A program made the translations under genes and the position numbers. Source: JADKHC01 sp047600805 (GTDB lineage Bacteria > Verrucomicrobiota > Verrucomicrobiia > Opitutales > Opitutaceae). From it: DNA of 64,000 nt. Where the stretch lies: positions 2,790,001-2,854,000 of the forward strand of contig JASGKG010000001.1 of the NCBI GenBank assembly GCA_047600805.1. The letters are read 5' to 3'. Below the pieces are notes generated by a model. It saw nothing but the letters and a program-made list of their open reading frames with translations, was not told the origin of the DNA and searched no databases. Below, piece by piece: positions 9,286 to 18,274 of the stretch (its first letter is position 1; each line of letters opens with the position of its first letter).

Positions 9286-12200
9286 CTAACGAGAGCGGCG
9301 ACACCAAACCAAGCGCACCGCTCCAACCGAAGCCAACACAACCAAATACATCACGCCAGGCGCACCACCGCCGCCGCTTTTCGGAGGCACGGTGCCCGAC
9401 GACGAGCCGCTGCTCGAACTGCTGGAAGAAGACGAGCTCGAGGAGCTGGAGGAACTTGAAGAGGAAGACGAACTGGACGAGCTCGACGATGAACTTGAGC
9501 CAGCCGTGACCGTGAGCGTCGCGGCGCTACTCGTGGAAGAAACGGCCGCACTGTTGCCAACAAGGCTGCCCGAGTACGCGTCCAGCAAGTTCGAAACGAC
9601 ACAGGTGTAGCTCCCGCCGTTTGCCGATTGCACATTGGTGAGGTTGAGCGTTGCACTCGTCGCACCGGAAACCGCCGTTCCGTCCTTGTACCATTGGTAA
9701 GTGGGCGCACGGCCACTACCACTCGTGCCCGCAACCGTCACGGAGAACGATGCATTGCCACCCGCTGCAACGGTGACGTTTTGCGGCTGCGCCGTGATCG
9801 CGAGCGCATTGTAAGTGTTGATCCCCGAGAGACGCGTGGTGCCGGTGAACTTCACGTCGTACGCGTTGTATAACGAGAGGCCGTAGCTCCCGCTGCCGCC
9901 GTTGATCGAGACGTCGTTGAAAATCACGCCGTGCACATAAGCGTCGACGGGGCTAACCGAAGGAACGCCCCAGAGAATACTCGTGCCTGTCGCACCGGTG
10001 GCGGTCACACCGTCGACCACGATGTTCCTCCAGACCGGCATTGTCGCAGAGGCATAGTTGTAGACGTAGCTATTCGGGTCGGTCGGCGGCGTGGTGTTGT
10101 AGCTGGTGGCGGTTGCCACCGTCGTATTCCCTGGGTTTCCCACCTTGCTGTAATAGCTATAAAATACAATCGGGTACTGGACGTTTGCCATGGTTAGCCC
10201 CGTGTACGTCACGTTCTGGACGATGCCGCCCTGACTCGGGTCCGCCTTCATTCGGATGCCGGTGGTCGTGCCGTTGAACGTGCAATTCTCGACAATCAGA
10301 CCGTCGAGCCCCGCGTTCGTCTGTCCGCCAATCGAAACACCATGACCAGTCCCAAACGTACAATTCGCAACGGTCATATGCCCGTTCGCTATGCTCCCGG
10401 CTTTGAAGGCGATGTTGTCGTCGCCGACCGAGATGTTGCACTTCTGGAACAAGTAATAGGTTCCGGCAGGATCGATGCCATCGGTGTTCGGCGCGCCAGA
10501 GCCGGGTGCGGAAATGGTCACGTTATAAATGGTGACGTGGGTATTGCCCGAGAACGCCAAATGGAACTGCGGCGAATTTTGCAACGTGACTCCCGAGAAA
10601 AGAAGTTTCGTTGCTCCCCCACCCACTTGAATCAAGCGATGCCGCGTCGTGCCGCTGTTTGAGTTGTACGCCGTCCACCAAGCCGAACCATCGCCATCGA
10701 TCACGCCGCCACCGGTAATCGCGACGTTTGTCGCATTGTTGCCAATCGTGATGAAGTGCGTGCCGGCCGGCGAATAGGTTCCGTACGGCAACGATTTCAG
10801 CGTGGCTCCGGCCTCGACGAGCAGGTTGACGTTGCTGCCGAGCGTGATCGGACCGGAGAGGTACGCCAAAGCCGCCGCAGGAATCCGCACGATGCCGCCA
10901 CCGGCGTTTTGCGCAGCCGTGATCGCGCTCTGAATCGCCACAGCATTATTGCTCGAACCATCCGCTACCGCCCCGTAAGCCGTGATATCGAAAACGGCGG
11001 TCGGGATCGTCGGCAGCGTCGGCATATCCACAGCGGCCGCGGCGCTCGCATCGACCGTCAACGTCACCGCATTGCTGGTCGCCGAACCACCCAAACCAGT
11101 CACAACCACTTTGTAGCTGCCTGCGTTTGAAGCTTGGACGTTCGTCAACGTGAGAACGGCTCCTGCGGCACCGGATATCGCCACATTATCCTTATACCAC
11201 TGATATGTGAGCGTGCCGCTGCCCGATGCCGTGACCGAGAACGAAACCATCGACCCCGCCAAGGCGCTCTGGGCTACGGGCTGGGTGGTAATAGTCGTTG
11301 CCGTCGATCCGCCTGAACTCGATGAACTAGACGAGGACGAACTCGAGGAACTGGACGAGCTGGAAGAAGATGAACTTGAACTGCTGCTCGAAGAACTGGA
11401 GCTCGAGGAGGAAGAGCTGCTGGAGGATCCATTAACAGTCAACGTGGCGGCCGAGCTGGTCGTTGTCGCTACGCTGTTGGTTGCGGTCACCGTATAATTT
11501 CCGGAATCCCCCACAACGGTAGCCGGAATTGTGTAGCTGCTCGATGTCGCGCCCGAGATCGCGCTGCCATCCTTGTACCATTGGAACGTCGGTGCGGGGT
11601 AGCCATTGGCAGCGACGGTGAGCGTGACGGCCTGCCCAGCGTTGACCGACTGGCTGGTGGGTTGCGTCCTGAAATAGGGGGTGATCGTCGGCGACCAGCC
11701 CGAGAAATCTGTCCCGAAGTACGCGTTGCCCCAGATTGCAGATAGCGTATAGTTTGCCGGATCGACGGTGACTGCCGTGCGATTGGTTATACCTCCGGGG
11801 GCCACCAGCAGTGGATCGGTAGGCGACATCGTCGAGGCCGTGTAATCAGGATCGATCGTGTTCAACCAATAAGCACCAGCAGCTTGGCGCTGCGCGATCG
11901 TTGCAGCGGTGCCTGTGAAGATCGTGCCGTATTCGCGACAGCGGCAGGTATTCTCTCTTCCATCCCAAACACCCCACGCAGCCGCTGTAAACTGATCATC
12001 GACGGTGCAGTTGATCACCGAGGTCATGCCGTCCTGTCCCCATGGACGTTGGAAGGTCGTGGTGTTGGTACTTACGTTATAGGGATAACCAGCCGCGGTC
12101 GTGGCTTTCGGGAAATAGCAGTTGAGGAAAACAACACCGTAGGGTTGAGCATACGGCGTGTTGGGCGCGGTGATGGGACCTCCTGTGCTTCGGATCTGCA

Positions 12201-15060
12201 CAATCCGGCATTGGTCAAAGACCATCAATCCGGGACCATAGATGAAGTCGACGCTGCCCCATATCTCGCAATTATTATAATACGAACTGCCGCCGAGTGC
12301 ATATATCGTGTCCTGACCGCCTTTGATGAGGACGTTATCGAACACTAACCTTTTGCCATAAGTCGCGAGTGTGTTGATCGCTCCAGCAAATGCCGCCGCG
12401 GCGCCGCTGGTTGGCAACCCCGTGGGGTGGTATTCTTGGTATATGATATTGTCCACCGTGAGATTCCGCACCGTCACGTCGTAAGCTTCGATGCGAAGCG
12501 AGCCGGCCGTAAACACGGTGTTGGTGGGTGCGAAGTAGGCGAACGGGTAAACGAGTTGAGCATCCGAGCGACTCGCACCATCGCCCACGATCGTGACGAA
12601 ATTTCTCGTGTACCCCAGCGAGGCACCGTCGCGATAAATGCCTGGTTTCACGTGAATGGTTCGGGCAAGCGTGTTGTTTTGCGGAATCCAATCAAACGCA
12701 CCTTGGAGAGTCGCGAAGTCTCCTGCTCCGTCCAAACCCACTGTAATCGATGTGAGTCCAGTGGAGGCCGTGGGCGTTGCCGGGCCGGATGCCTTGGTCG
12801 AGAAACGCCACGTCGTGGAGTCCGTGATCGCCGGAAAGGTGGCGTAGTTGGAGTCGAGGAGCAAACCGGCTTCTATGTTAACGTAGTAGGTTTTTCCATA
12901 CGACAGGCGCTGCGTCGGGCTGAGGGTAATCCATGCTTCGTTGCCGTAGATCGCGATCGGCATGTAGTAGAAGTTGGTGGTGGCAGTACCCACACCGTTG
13001 TAAGAGCCCTGCACGCTGCGAATCGCAGCATTCGGGACCGTGGCGCTCGCGTTGCCGGGTGTGTACGAGACAAACTGCGACGCATCGATGGTGACCACCG
13101 GAGTTGCGGGGTTTGCCGCATCGTAAACCGTAAGCTTGCCGGACGTGCCCAAGATCGGCGCAGTCGGGAAAATCAGACGCAACTGTTGGTCAATGGCGAT
13201 GCCCGTCGCTCCATTGCCCGGTGCAAATGTCACGACCTGGGTCGTCGGCGTGCCGACGTACGTGGTATTGCTCGTCACAGAACCGGCTGGATTCGATACG
13301 GTGACCGTATAGTAACCCGAGTTTGCCGCAGAAAAATTGGCGATTTGGAGGTTGGCCGTAGTTGCTCCAGATATACCCGAACCATCCACAATGGTAGCGC
13401 CGTTAAGTTTCCAGAGGTACGTCGTTGCAGCAGGAGCCCCCGCCCCTACATCGACGGAGACCGAAATCGTTTTTGCCACCCCCGCAGGCACAATCGCGCT
13501 TGCGGGTTGCGCGGTGATAACTGGAGCGACCGTCAACGTTGCAGGATCGCTGAGGATCGATCCCACTGAATTCGTAATCGCGACTTTGTAATAGCCTGCA
13601 TCCGAGGTTTGGACGCTGCCGATGGAGAAAGTGGCCGAGGTCGCGCCGCTGATGTCGCTGTAGTCAACGCCATTGGTGCTCTTCCGCCATTGATAGCTGA
13701 GGGGTGCCGTGCCCGTGGCGACGACGGTAAAAGAGGCCGCGCCGCCGACGGAAGCCGTTTGGTTGGTGGCCTGAGTCAACACACTCGGCGCAACCGCGCC
13801 GGACGAGACGGTCAAAATCGCAGTCGCGCTCTGAACCGAGCCCGCCACGTCGGCAACCGTCACATAGTAATTGCCCGCGTCGCCCGAAGCGGCAGACGCG
13901 ATCGTATACGTGGAACTCGTTGCGCCCGCGAGCGGGTTGCCATCTTTGTACCATTGATAGTTTAGAACCGTGCCCGCGCCGCCATCGGCCACGACAGAGA
14001 GCGTGACCGCGGAACCAATCGAGGCTGTCTGCGTTAACGGCGGCGTCTTAACCACCGGCACGATGACCACCGGCGCATTGGTGGTAACCAAGACATTGCT
14101 GACGTCCACCACTTTGACGCCCCCGCTGGACCCATCATAGAAGCCAAAGGATAAAGCGTCGAAGTGCTGCCAATTTGTACCTGGTAAATTGGTGCCAGAT
14201 ATCGTGCCGGAGGTGTCGACCAGAGTCGTGCTCGACGTATTGTCGACCATCACCGTACGCGCGGTCATGGAGGTCGTCGGTGACCCCAGCGTTAAAGTAA
14301 AGGTCAGTGTATAACTATCGCCTGCCACCAAACTGGCGTTAGTGGACTGGGTCGCCGTTTGCGTGATTGAAGAGCCCGACGGGTTGGCAAAGGAAAAACC
14401 AGCATCTTGCTGTTTGGCGATATTGGTGGCGGTTTGCGCCGGGCGCGTTCGCACAAAGGAATTCGCGGTGTTTCGAAGAACTTTGGAAACATAGCCTACC
14501 CAACCATAAGCATTGGTCGTGCTGCTCCCGGCCGCTGCGGGAGTCAGCGAAGCCGCTGTACCCACTTGCTGAATACCTCCTGGATAGGGGTAGTAAGGAG
14601 ATACTCCGGACTCCGAAGCGTTGAAGAGACCCACTGCCACCGCCTCGCCCGTATTCGCACCGTTGTTCAAAAGCACTTGTTGCGACGAAAAAGTCACAGA
14701 GATCTGGACCCAGTCTCCGGCATTGGTGAGTTTAACCGGATATTTGGTAAACAACGCCTCCACGATCGTACCGCCGTTGGACGTGCTCGGTAACCCAAAA
14801 GTCAGTTTGTTCGAAGCAATGACGGGCGAGGTGACAGATGGGCTTGAGTTGGGAACCACCGGATTGGACTTAGCCGAGATCTGCTGATACCACGTCGCCG
14901 TCAACGAGGGATCAGCATAGGTGCTGCTGTTGACCGTGCTCACTGTGCTTCCGCTAAACGTGTCATTAAACACCGTCGTCTGGGCCTGAGAATCGGTTAG
15001 GAAGAAGGCGAAAGATGCGGCGGCCAAGAGCCGTTTGGACAAAGACTGCGGGGTGAGCAT
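9286..15060 (-). CDS. Giant secreted pectinesterase-polygalacturonase with Ig-like repeats and poly-Ser linkers
   Basis: The open frame starts at 15093, but the ATG at 15060 gives a normal signal peptide (MLTPQSLSKRLLAAASFAF...DSQAQ). Domains, numbered from 15093: an N-terminal lectin-like region (~40-335), three Ig-like domains (~340-610) with YQWYKDG and GxYxV motifs, and a Big_5-like domain (~615-760). Next come a pectinesterase (~775-1125; QDTIY, GSVDFIYG, RPW), Ig, poly-Ser (~1220-1264), Ig, and a GH28 polygalacturonase (~1365-1745; NTDGID, GDDNIA, GHGVSIGG, RMK). An Ig domain, a second poly-Ser linker and a C-terminal GGGG-helix-RR tail complete it. Pectinesterase removes methyl esters so that GH28 can cut the homogalacturonan chain. 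The C-terminal tail looks like a surface-sorting signal. All key catalytic motifs of both enzymes are intact. Confidence 0.93.
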   Translation of the reverse strand: MLTPQSLSKRLLAAASFAFFLTDSQAQTTVFNDTFSGSTVSTVNSSTYADPSLTATWYQQISAKSNPVVPNSSPSVTSPVIASNKLTFGLPSTSNGGTIVEALFTKYPVKLTNAGDWVQISVTFSSQQVLLNNGANTGEAVAVGLFNASESGVSPYYPYPGGIQQVGTAASLTPAAAGSSTTNAYGWVGYVSKVLRNTANSFVRTRPAQTATNIAKQQDAGFSFANPSGSSITQTATQSTNASLVAGDSYTLTFTLTLGSPTTSMTARTVMVDNTSSTTLVDTSGTISGTNLPGTNWQHFDALSFGFYDGSSGGVKVVDVSNVLVTTNAPVVIVPVVKTPPLTQTASIGSAVTLSVVADGGAGTVLNYQWYKDGNPLAGATSSTYTIASAASGDAGNYYVTVADVAGSVQSATAILTVSSGAVAPSVLTQATNQTASVGGAASFTVVATGTAPLSYQWRKSTNGVDYSDISGATSATFSIGSVQTSDAGYYKVAITNSVGSILSDPATLTVAPVITAQPASAIVPAGVAKTISVSVDVGAGAPAATTYLWKLNGATIVDGSGISGATTANLQIANFSAANSGYYTVTVSNPAGSVTSNTTYVGTPTTQVVTFAPGNGATGIAIDQQLRLIFPTAPILGTSGKLTVYDAANPATPVVTIDASQFVSYTPGNASATVPNAAIRSVQGSYNGVGTATTNFYYMPIAIYGNEAWITLSPTQRLSYGKTYYVNIEAGLLLDSNYATFPAITDSTTWRFSTKASGPATPTASTGLTSITVGLDGAGDFATLQGAFDWIPQNNTLARTIHVKPGIYRDGASLGYTRNFVTIVGDGASRSDAQLVYPFAYFAPTNTVFTAGSLRIEAYDVTVRNLTVDNIIYQEYHPTGLPTSGAAAAFAGAINTLATYGKRLVFDNVLIKGGQDTIYALGGSSYYNNCEIWGSVDFIYGPGLMVFDQCRIVQIRSTGGPITAPNTPYAQPYGVVFLNCYFPKATTAAGYPYNVSTNTTTFQRPWGQDGMTSVINCTVDDQFTAAAWGVWDGRENTCRCREYGTIFTGTAATIAQRQAAGAYWLNTIDPDYTASTMSPTDPLLVAPGGITNRTAVTVDPANYTLSAIWGNAYFGTDFSGWSPTITPYFRTQPTSQSVNAGQAVTLTVAANGYPAPTFQWYKDGSAISGATSSSYTIPATVVGDSGNYTVTATNSVATTTSSAATLTVNGSSSSSSSSSSSSSSSSSSSSSSSSSSSSSSSSSSSSSSGGSTATTITTQPVAQSALAGSMVSFSVTASGSGTLTYQWYKDNVAISGAAGAVLTLTNVQASNAGSYKVVVTGLGGSATSNAVTLTVDASAAAAVDMPTLPTIPTAVFDITAYGAVADGSSNNAVAIQSAITAAQNAGGGIVRIPAAALAYLSGPITLGSNVNLLVEAGATLKSLPYGTYSPAGTHFITIGNNATNVAITGGGVIDGDGSAWWTAYNSNSGTTRHRLIQVGGGATKLLFSGVTLQNSPQFHLAFSGNTHVTIYNVTISAPGSGAPNTDGIDPAGTYYLFQKCNISVGDDNIAFKAGSIANGHMTVANCTFGTGHGVSIGGQTNAGLDGLIVENCTFNGTTTGIRMKADPSQGGIVQNVTYTGLTMANVQYPIVFYSYYSKVGNPGNTTVATATSYNTTPPTDPNSYVYNYASATMPVWRNIVVDGVTATGATGTSILWGVPSVSPVDAYVHGVIFNDVSINGGSGSYGLSLYNAYDVKFTGTTRLSGINTYNALAITAQPQNVTVAAGGNASFSVTVAGTSGSGRAPTYQWYKDGTAVSGATSATLNLTNVQSANGGSYTCVVSNLLDAYSGSLVGNSAAVSSTSSAATLTVTAGSSSSSSSSSSSSSSSSSSSSSSSSSSSSSSGSSSGTVPPKSGGGGAPGVMYLVVLASVGAVRLVWCRRSR

Positions 15061-15314
15061 GGGACATTGCGAGCAGGTGCAATCAGCTGCCATTGGTCAG
15101 CTACGACCGCTCAGAATCAGGGGGATGGTTAGAGAGTGATGTAGGGACGAGTGCCTGTCTACAGGCGCAGCTTTCCGAGGAGCAAGGCGCCATTCCGTCA
15201 CATCGTTGCGCACCCCGGCGAACAACTTACATAAGTCAGCCCGCCACTGGGACAAAAGTCATGCTTGTCATCAAAAATGATGACGCGCCACAAACGCCGG
15301 CCGACGTTAACTTC

Positions 15315-16343
15315 TTACACCAGCGCCAGCACCGCACTCAACGACACAATCGAGAGCAGCGTGCTGATCACGACGCTGCTCGCCGCGAGTGCTTCATCGC
15401 CGCCGAGTTTCCCGGCCAGTGTGAACGACGCCGCCGCCGTGGGCGTCGCCAAAAACAACAACGCCACACGCGTCTCCTCCTGCGACAGTCCCAGCCAACG
15501 TGCCATCGGCCACGCGACCAGCGGTGCCACAGCCACTTTCAACAACGACGCGATAAACGCATTCGCCTTCTTCCCGTGCAACGGCATCACGATCAACGTT
15601 CCGCCGATGCAGAGGAGCGCCAGCGGCAGAGCCATTTGTCCGACGATGCCGACCGACTGATGCAGCCACAGCGGCAGTTGCATCCCGCTCGCCGCAAACA
15701 CCACTCCCGCACCACTCGCCAGCAGCAAAGGATTCGTCGCAAGTTGCCAGACGATTGTTTTCCACATCGCCGCGCCGGGCTTGCCGTGTCCGATCAACAG
15801 CAGCAGCACGCCCAGCGTATTCGTGATCACCACGAGCGGCGCCATCGCGAGCAACGCCACTTTCTGCAACGCCGGCCCGCCGAGCCCGCCATGCGCGGCG
15901 ATCGCCAGCGACACGACAGGCAGGCCGATGTAGGCCAGATTGCCGCGAATCGACGCGTGCAGGAACGAGCCAAACGAATCCGCCGACACGCGTCGCAACT
16001 TTCCAACTACAAAACCGATTGCCAGCGTCAAAAACGTGGCCGCGCACATCACGCCGAAAATCGTCACTGCCCGTCCGCCGCCGAACGACGCCTCCGCGAT
16101 GCTCACGAAGAGGTACGCCGGCAGGCCCACGTAGTACGTCAGCCGATTCAACTCGGTGATCAACGCCGACGACAAAAACTTCACCCGCGTCAGGACGACG
16201 CCGAGTAGGATCACGAGAAACGCGGGAAGAACGATGGCGAGAACACTCACGGGAAAAAGTGACGCCCATATGAACGACCCTCCCCCCTCAACGCACGGCG
16301 AAAAACATCTTTGACGGACTTTAGGAGTGAGCACCGCGGTCAA
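15315..16343 (-). CDS. AEC-family transporter (auxin efflux carrier / malate permease type)
   Basis: The protein is a polytopic membrane protein with about 10 hydrophobic segments. AEC features include LPAFLVILLGVVLTRVKFLS and LNRLTYYVGLPAYLFVSIAE at the N-terminus, and LPLALLCIGGTLIV near residue 250. Family members export or import organic anions or auxin-like acids. The annotated 342 residues include about 30 polar residues before the first helix; a GTG at 16250 would begin directly at VSVLAIVLPAF and may be the true start. It stands alone between the pectinase gene and a repeat-containing gap, so the substrate is unknown. Confidence 0.85.
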   Translation of the reverse strand: MTAVLTPKVRQRCFSPCVEGGGSFIWASLFPVSVLAIVLPAFLVILLGVVLTRVKFLSSALITELNRLTYYVGLPAYLFVSIAEASFGGGRAVTIFGVMCAATFLTLAIGFVVGKLRRVSADSFGSFLHASIRGNLAYIGLPVVSLAIAAHGGLGGPALQKVALLAMAPLVVITNTLGVLLLLIGHGKPGAAMWKTIVWQLATNPLLLASGAGVVFAASGMQLPLWLHQSVGIVGQMALPLALLCIGGTLIVMPLHGKKANAFIASLLKVAVAPLVAWPMARWLGLSQEETRVALLFLATPTAAASFTLAGKLGGDEALAASSVVISTLLSIVSLSAVLALV

Positions 16344-16797
16344 GCCAGTTTGTCATCCGCTAAATGACAAACCTCTCCCATGACCGGAAACCATCGTTCT
16401 TCCGCCCTCACCAGGGCCGGCTGCAATCGAACCTCAGAACCGGCACGTCTTCTATAACCGGGTGCGCCGACCCCGCGAGCCCGACACCACCTCGCCCTCG
16501 CTACACCCTTCCGCCCTGAGCAACCTGTGCGATTTCTACCGTGCTCTTTCGACCCCTTTCCGACGCCACCGTCGTACACCGCAGTTTGTCATCTATTAAA
16601 CTTCCCTCGCCTACCGCGCAGCACCTGCTCCCAGGCTTCAACGCGCCGGCTACAACCGATCCTTCTCATCGTCCCCGTGGCCGGATCGCCAACCCCAACC
16701 CACCCGACAATCCCCTTGAGCCAAACGCCCTCTTAGCTCAAACCAACCGCATTCCCCATGGCGCCCCTCATCGAACTCTCCCTCCCCAGCCCCGTGA
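16344..16797. other. Gene-poor interval with a repeated motif and a hairpin
   Basis: I see no convincing gene here. The string cagtttgtcatc followed by an AT-rich ..TAAA occurs twice (16346-16357 and 16582-16593). The first copy forms a 9-base inverted repeat, gtttgtcat / atgacaaac (16348-16372). A 20-codon frame starting at 16759 reads MAPLIELSLPSPVSAPEEHC and stops, like the beginning of a broken gene. Confidence 0.35.
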
Positions 16798-17172
16798 GTG
16801 CACCCGAAGAACACTGTTAGGCAGATAAAGTGGTTCGGCTATACAGAGAGGAAATTGGTCGGCTACATCGAAACCTTAGCGTCACATCCCGGTGATGCAG
16901 GGCAGAGGGTTATGTCTCTGTTTGAGCATATGGTTCCAGTGCTCAACGAGCGCGACTTTCCTCCGGAAGAGTACGCCGAGTGGCTTGCGATCAATAAAGA
17001 GGTTCGGAAATTTGGACCGTATTGTGATGTCCTTGGTCGCACTATTTGGAGCGATGTTGAGCATACCATGCGTCGGGTGAAAAATCGTACAGCGAGCAAA
17101 ATCGCCAAACGGGTGTTAACTTGTATTACCGGATCAAAAGAAATGAAACCGGAGACGAACCAGGCGCTATAG
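16798..17172 (+). CDS. Hypothetical protein, 124 residues
   Basis: This is a plausible small soluble protein with amphipathic helices (RKLVGYIETLASHPGDAGQR; EEYAEWLAINKEVRKFG) and a basic C-terminal part. I do not recognise the family. The frame opens with a GTG at 16798, but a later start such as the TTG at about 16856 is possible. Base composition is lower in GC than in its neighbours, which suggests acquired DNA. It is followed by a stretch with only short or broken frames. Confidence 0.5.
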   Translation: MHPKNTVRQIKWFGYTERKLVGYIETLASHPGDAGQRVMSLFEHMVPVLNERDFPPEEYAEWLAINKEVRKFGPYCDVLGRTIWSDVEHTMRRVKNRTASKIAKRVLTCITGSKEMKPETNQAL

Positions 17173-17250
17173 CACAACATTACGATCGCTCCGCCCTTTT
17201 TATCCCTGCCCGCCAGTACGGCGTGGTAGACCTATAACGTCCGACAGAAG

Positions 17251-17633
17251 ATGAGAAAAGCCGCCGCCTATTTGGTGTTCTTGCTGCTCTCAGCTATCGC
17301 TATATTTTGTTTCGCGATTCGGCGCCATCACACACGCGGGCAACAGCGCACACCAAAAAAAGGATCATTGTGGGCGCCTTTGTCGGCCTGAGTATCGTGC
17401 TCAATCGGAGCCGAATTAAACATTTTCCGTCGATTCGAATGCGCCCGCCGGGATGCTCCTTACCACATCGAGAATACAAGCTGGTGAACTTCGGGTTCGA
17501 ATATCGGTCATATTGGATCTGTTCCATGATGCGACGGCCCGAAGGAATCTACACGTTTGGGGTACTGGGGCACGACTCACGCACTCCGCGATTGCGCCCC
17601 GTTGTGTTGACCTTAGCACCGGATAGGAAATAA
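17251..17633 (+). pseudogene. Probable broken small gene with N-terminal membrane segment
   Basis: An ATG at 17251 opens a 46-codon frame. It encodes a membrane or signal segment (MRKAAAYLVFLLLSAIAIFCFAI begins it) and stops after KKGSLWAPLSA. A second frame (17307-17633, another register) then encodes a protein-like stretch, YKLVNFGFEYRSYWICSMM. One frameshift between about 17310 and 17390 would join a signal-anchored N-terminus to this domain. I infer a frameshifted gene, but the two parts could be unrelated. Confidence 0.3.
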
Positions 17634-17724
17634 AGCCGAACCAGCAACGACCATGCAACGCCTACGATCACGTTAGTCCGACCTGTCCCTACTCGCCATT
17701 CGTAGCGGCGGCACCTTTAACACT

Positions 17725-18216
17725 ATGATGAAATACTTTGTCCTTTTAATCGCCATTACCGCGGCTCGCTTATGCGCGGCGCCGACGGTTTTGTTCACCT
17801 ACACGATGACGCACGTCATCAATGACGAACGCATCGAGTTCGCGTTCCCCTCAGGCGAGGACGACAAATACTACACCAACGCCAATATCGCGGTGGTGAT
17901 TCAGGCCGTTTACGTGGACGGTCTCACGATCACCGGCATGCCGTACCAGGGAGGACTGCGGAGCGATCTCGATACCAACATCTATCAACCCGTATTGCCC
18001 ACGCGCATGGTGTACCACCTTCCCGCTGCGAACCTCGTGAGCGCCAAAAACCGTGACGCCAAAGGGCGCTTGGACTTTGAACGCTTCGATGTTCCGATCG
18101 ACGCAAAAAAAATCGAAATCGTTTATCGCATTCGTTATCCGAACGGCCGCCTCTCCGGTGAAATGCAACTGGTGTCGCTTGGCCGCGAGGCCTCCGTTCT
18201 CAACGAAAAGAAATAA
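17725..18216 (+). CDS. Secreted hypothetical protein
   Basis: This 163-residue protein has a short signal peptide (MMKYFVLLIAITAARLCAA) followed by a beta-rich domain (PTVLFTYTMTHVINDERIEF; KIEIVYRIRYPNGRLSGEMQLV). There are no cysteines after the signal peptide, so it is probably periplasmic rather than a lipoprotein. The start ATG ATG at 17725 matches the signal peptide. It converges on the minus-strand HExxH gene, with 58 bases between them. Function unknown. Confidence 0.7.
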   Translation: MMKYFVLLIAITAARLCAAPTVLFTYTMTHVINDERIEFAFPSGEDDKYYTNANIAVVIQAVYVDGLTITGMPYQGGLRSDLDTNIYQPVLPTRMVYHLPAANLVSAKNRDAKGRLDFERFDVPIDAKKIEIVYRIRYPNGRLSGEMQLVSLGREASVLNEKK

Positions 18217-18274
18217 CCCCACCGGCGACACTCCTCCAAACTTTTTAAAGCGGTTTGCAGGTTCTACGGAGCAG

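Noticed and set aside
9392..9610. Highly acidic 72-residue plus-strand frame (and a similar one at 11207-11497)
   Set aside because: They are the reverse complements of the poly-Ser linkers of the pectinase.
16340..17720. Integron-like gene cassettes (short lone genes; gttaggc and taacgtcc motifs at their edges)
   Set aside because: The supposed attC halves are not complementary to each other and no integrase gene is near, so the resemblance is only to short core motifs.
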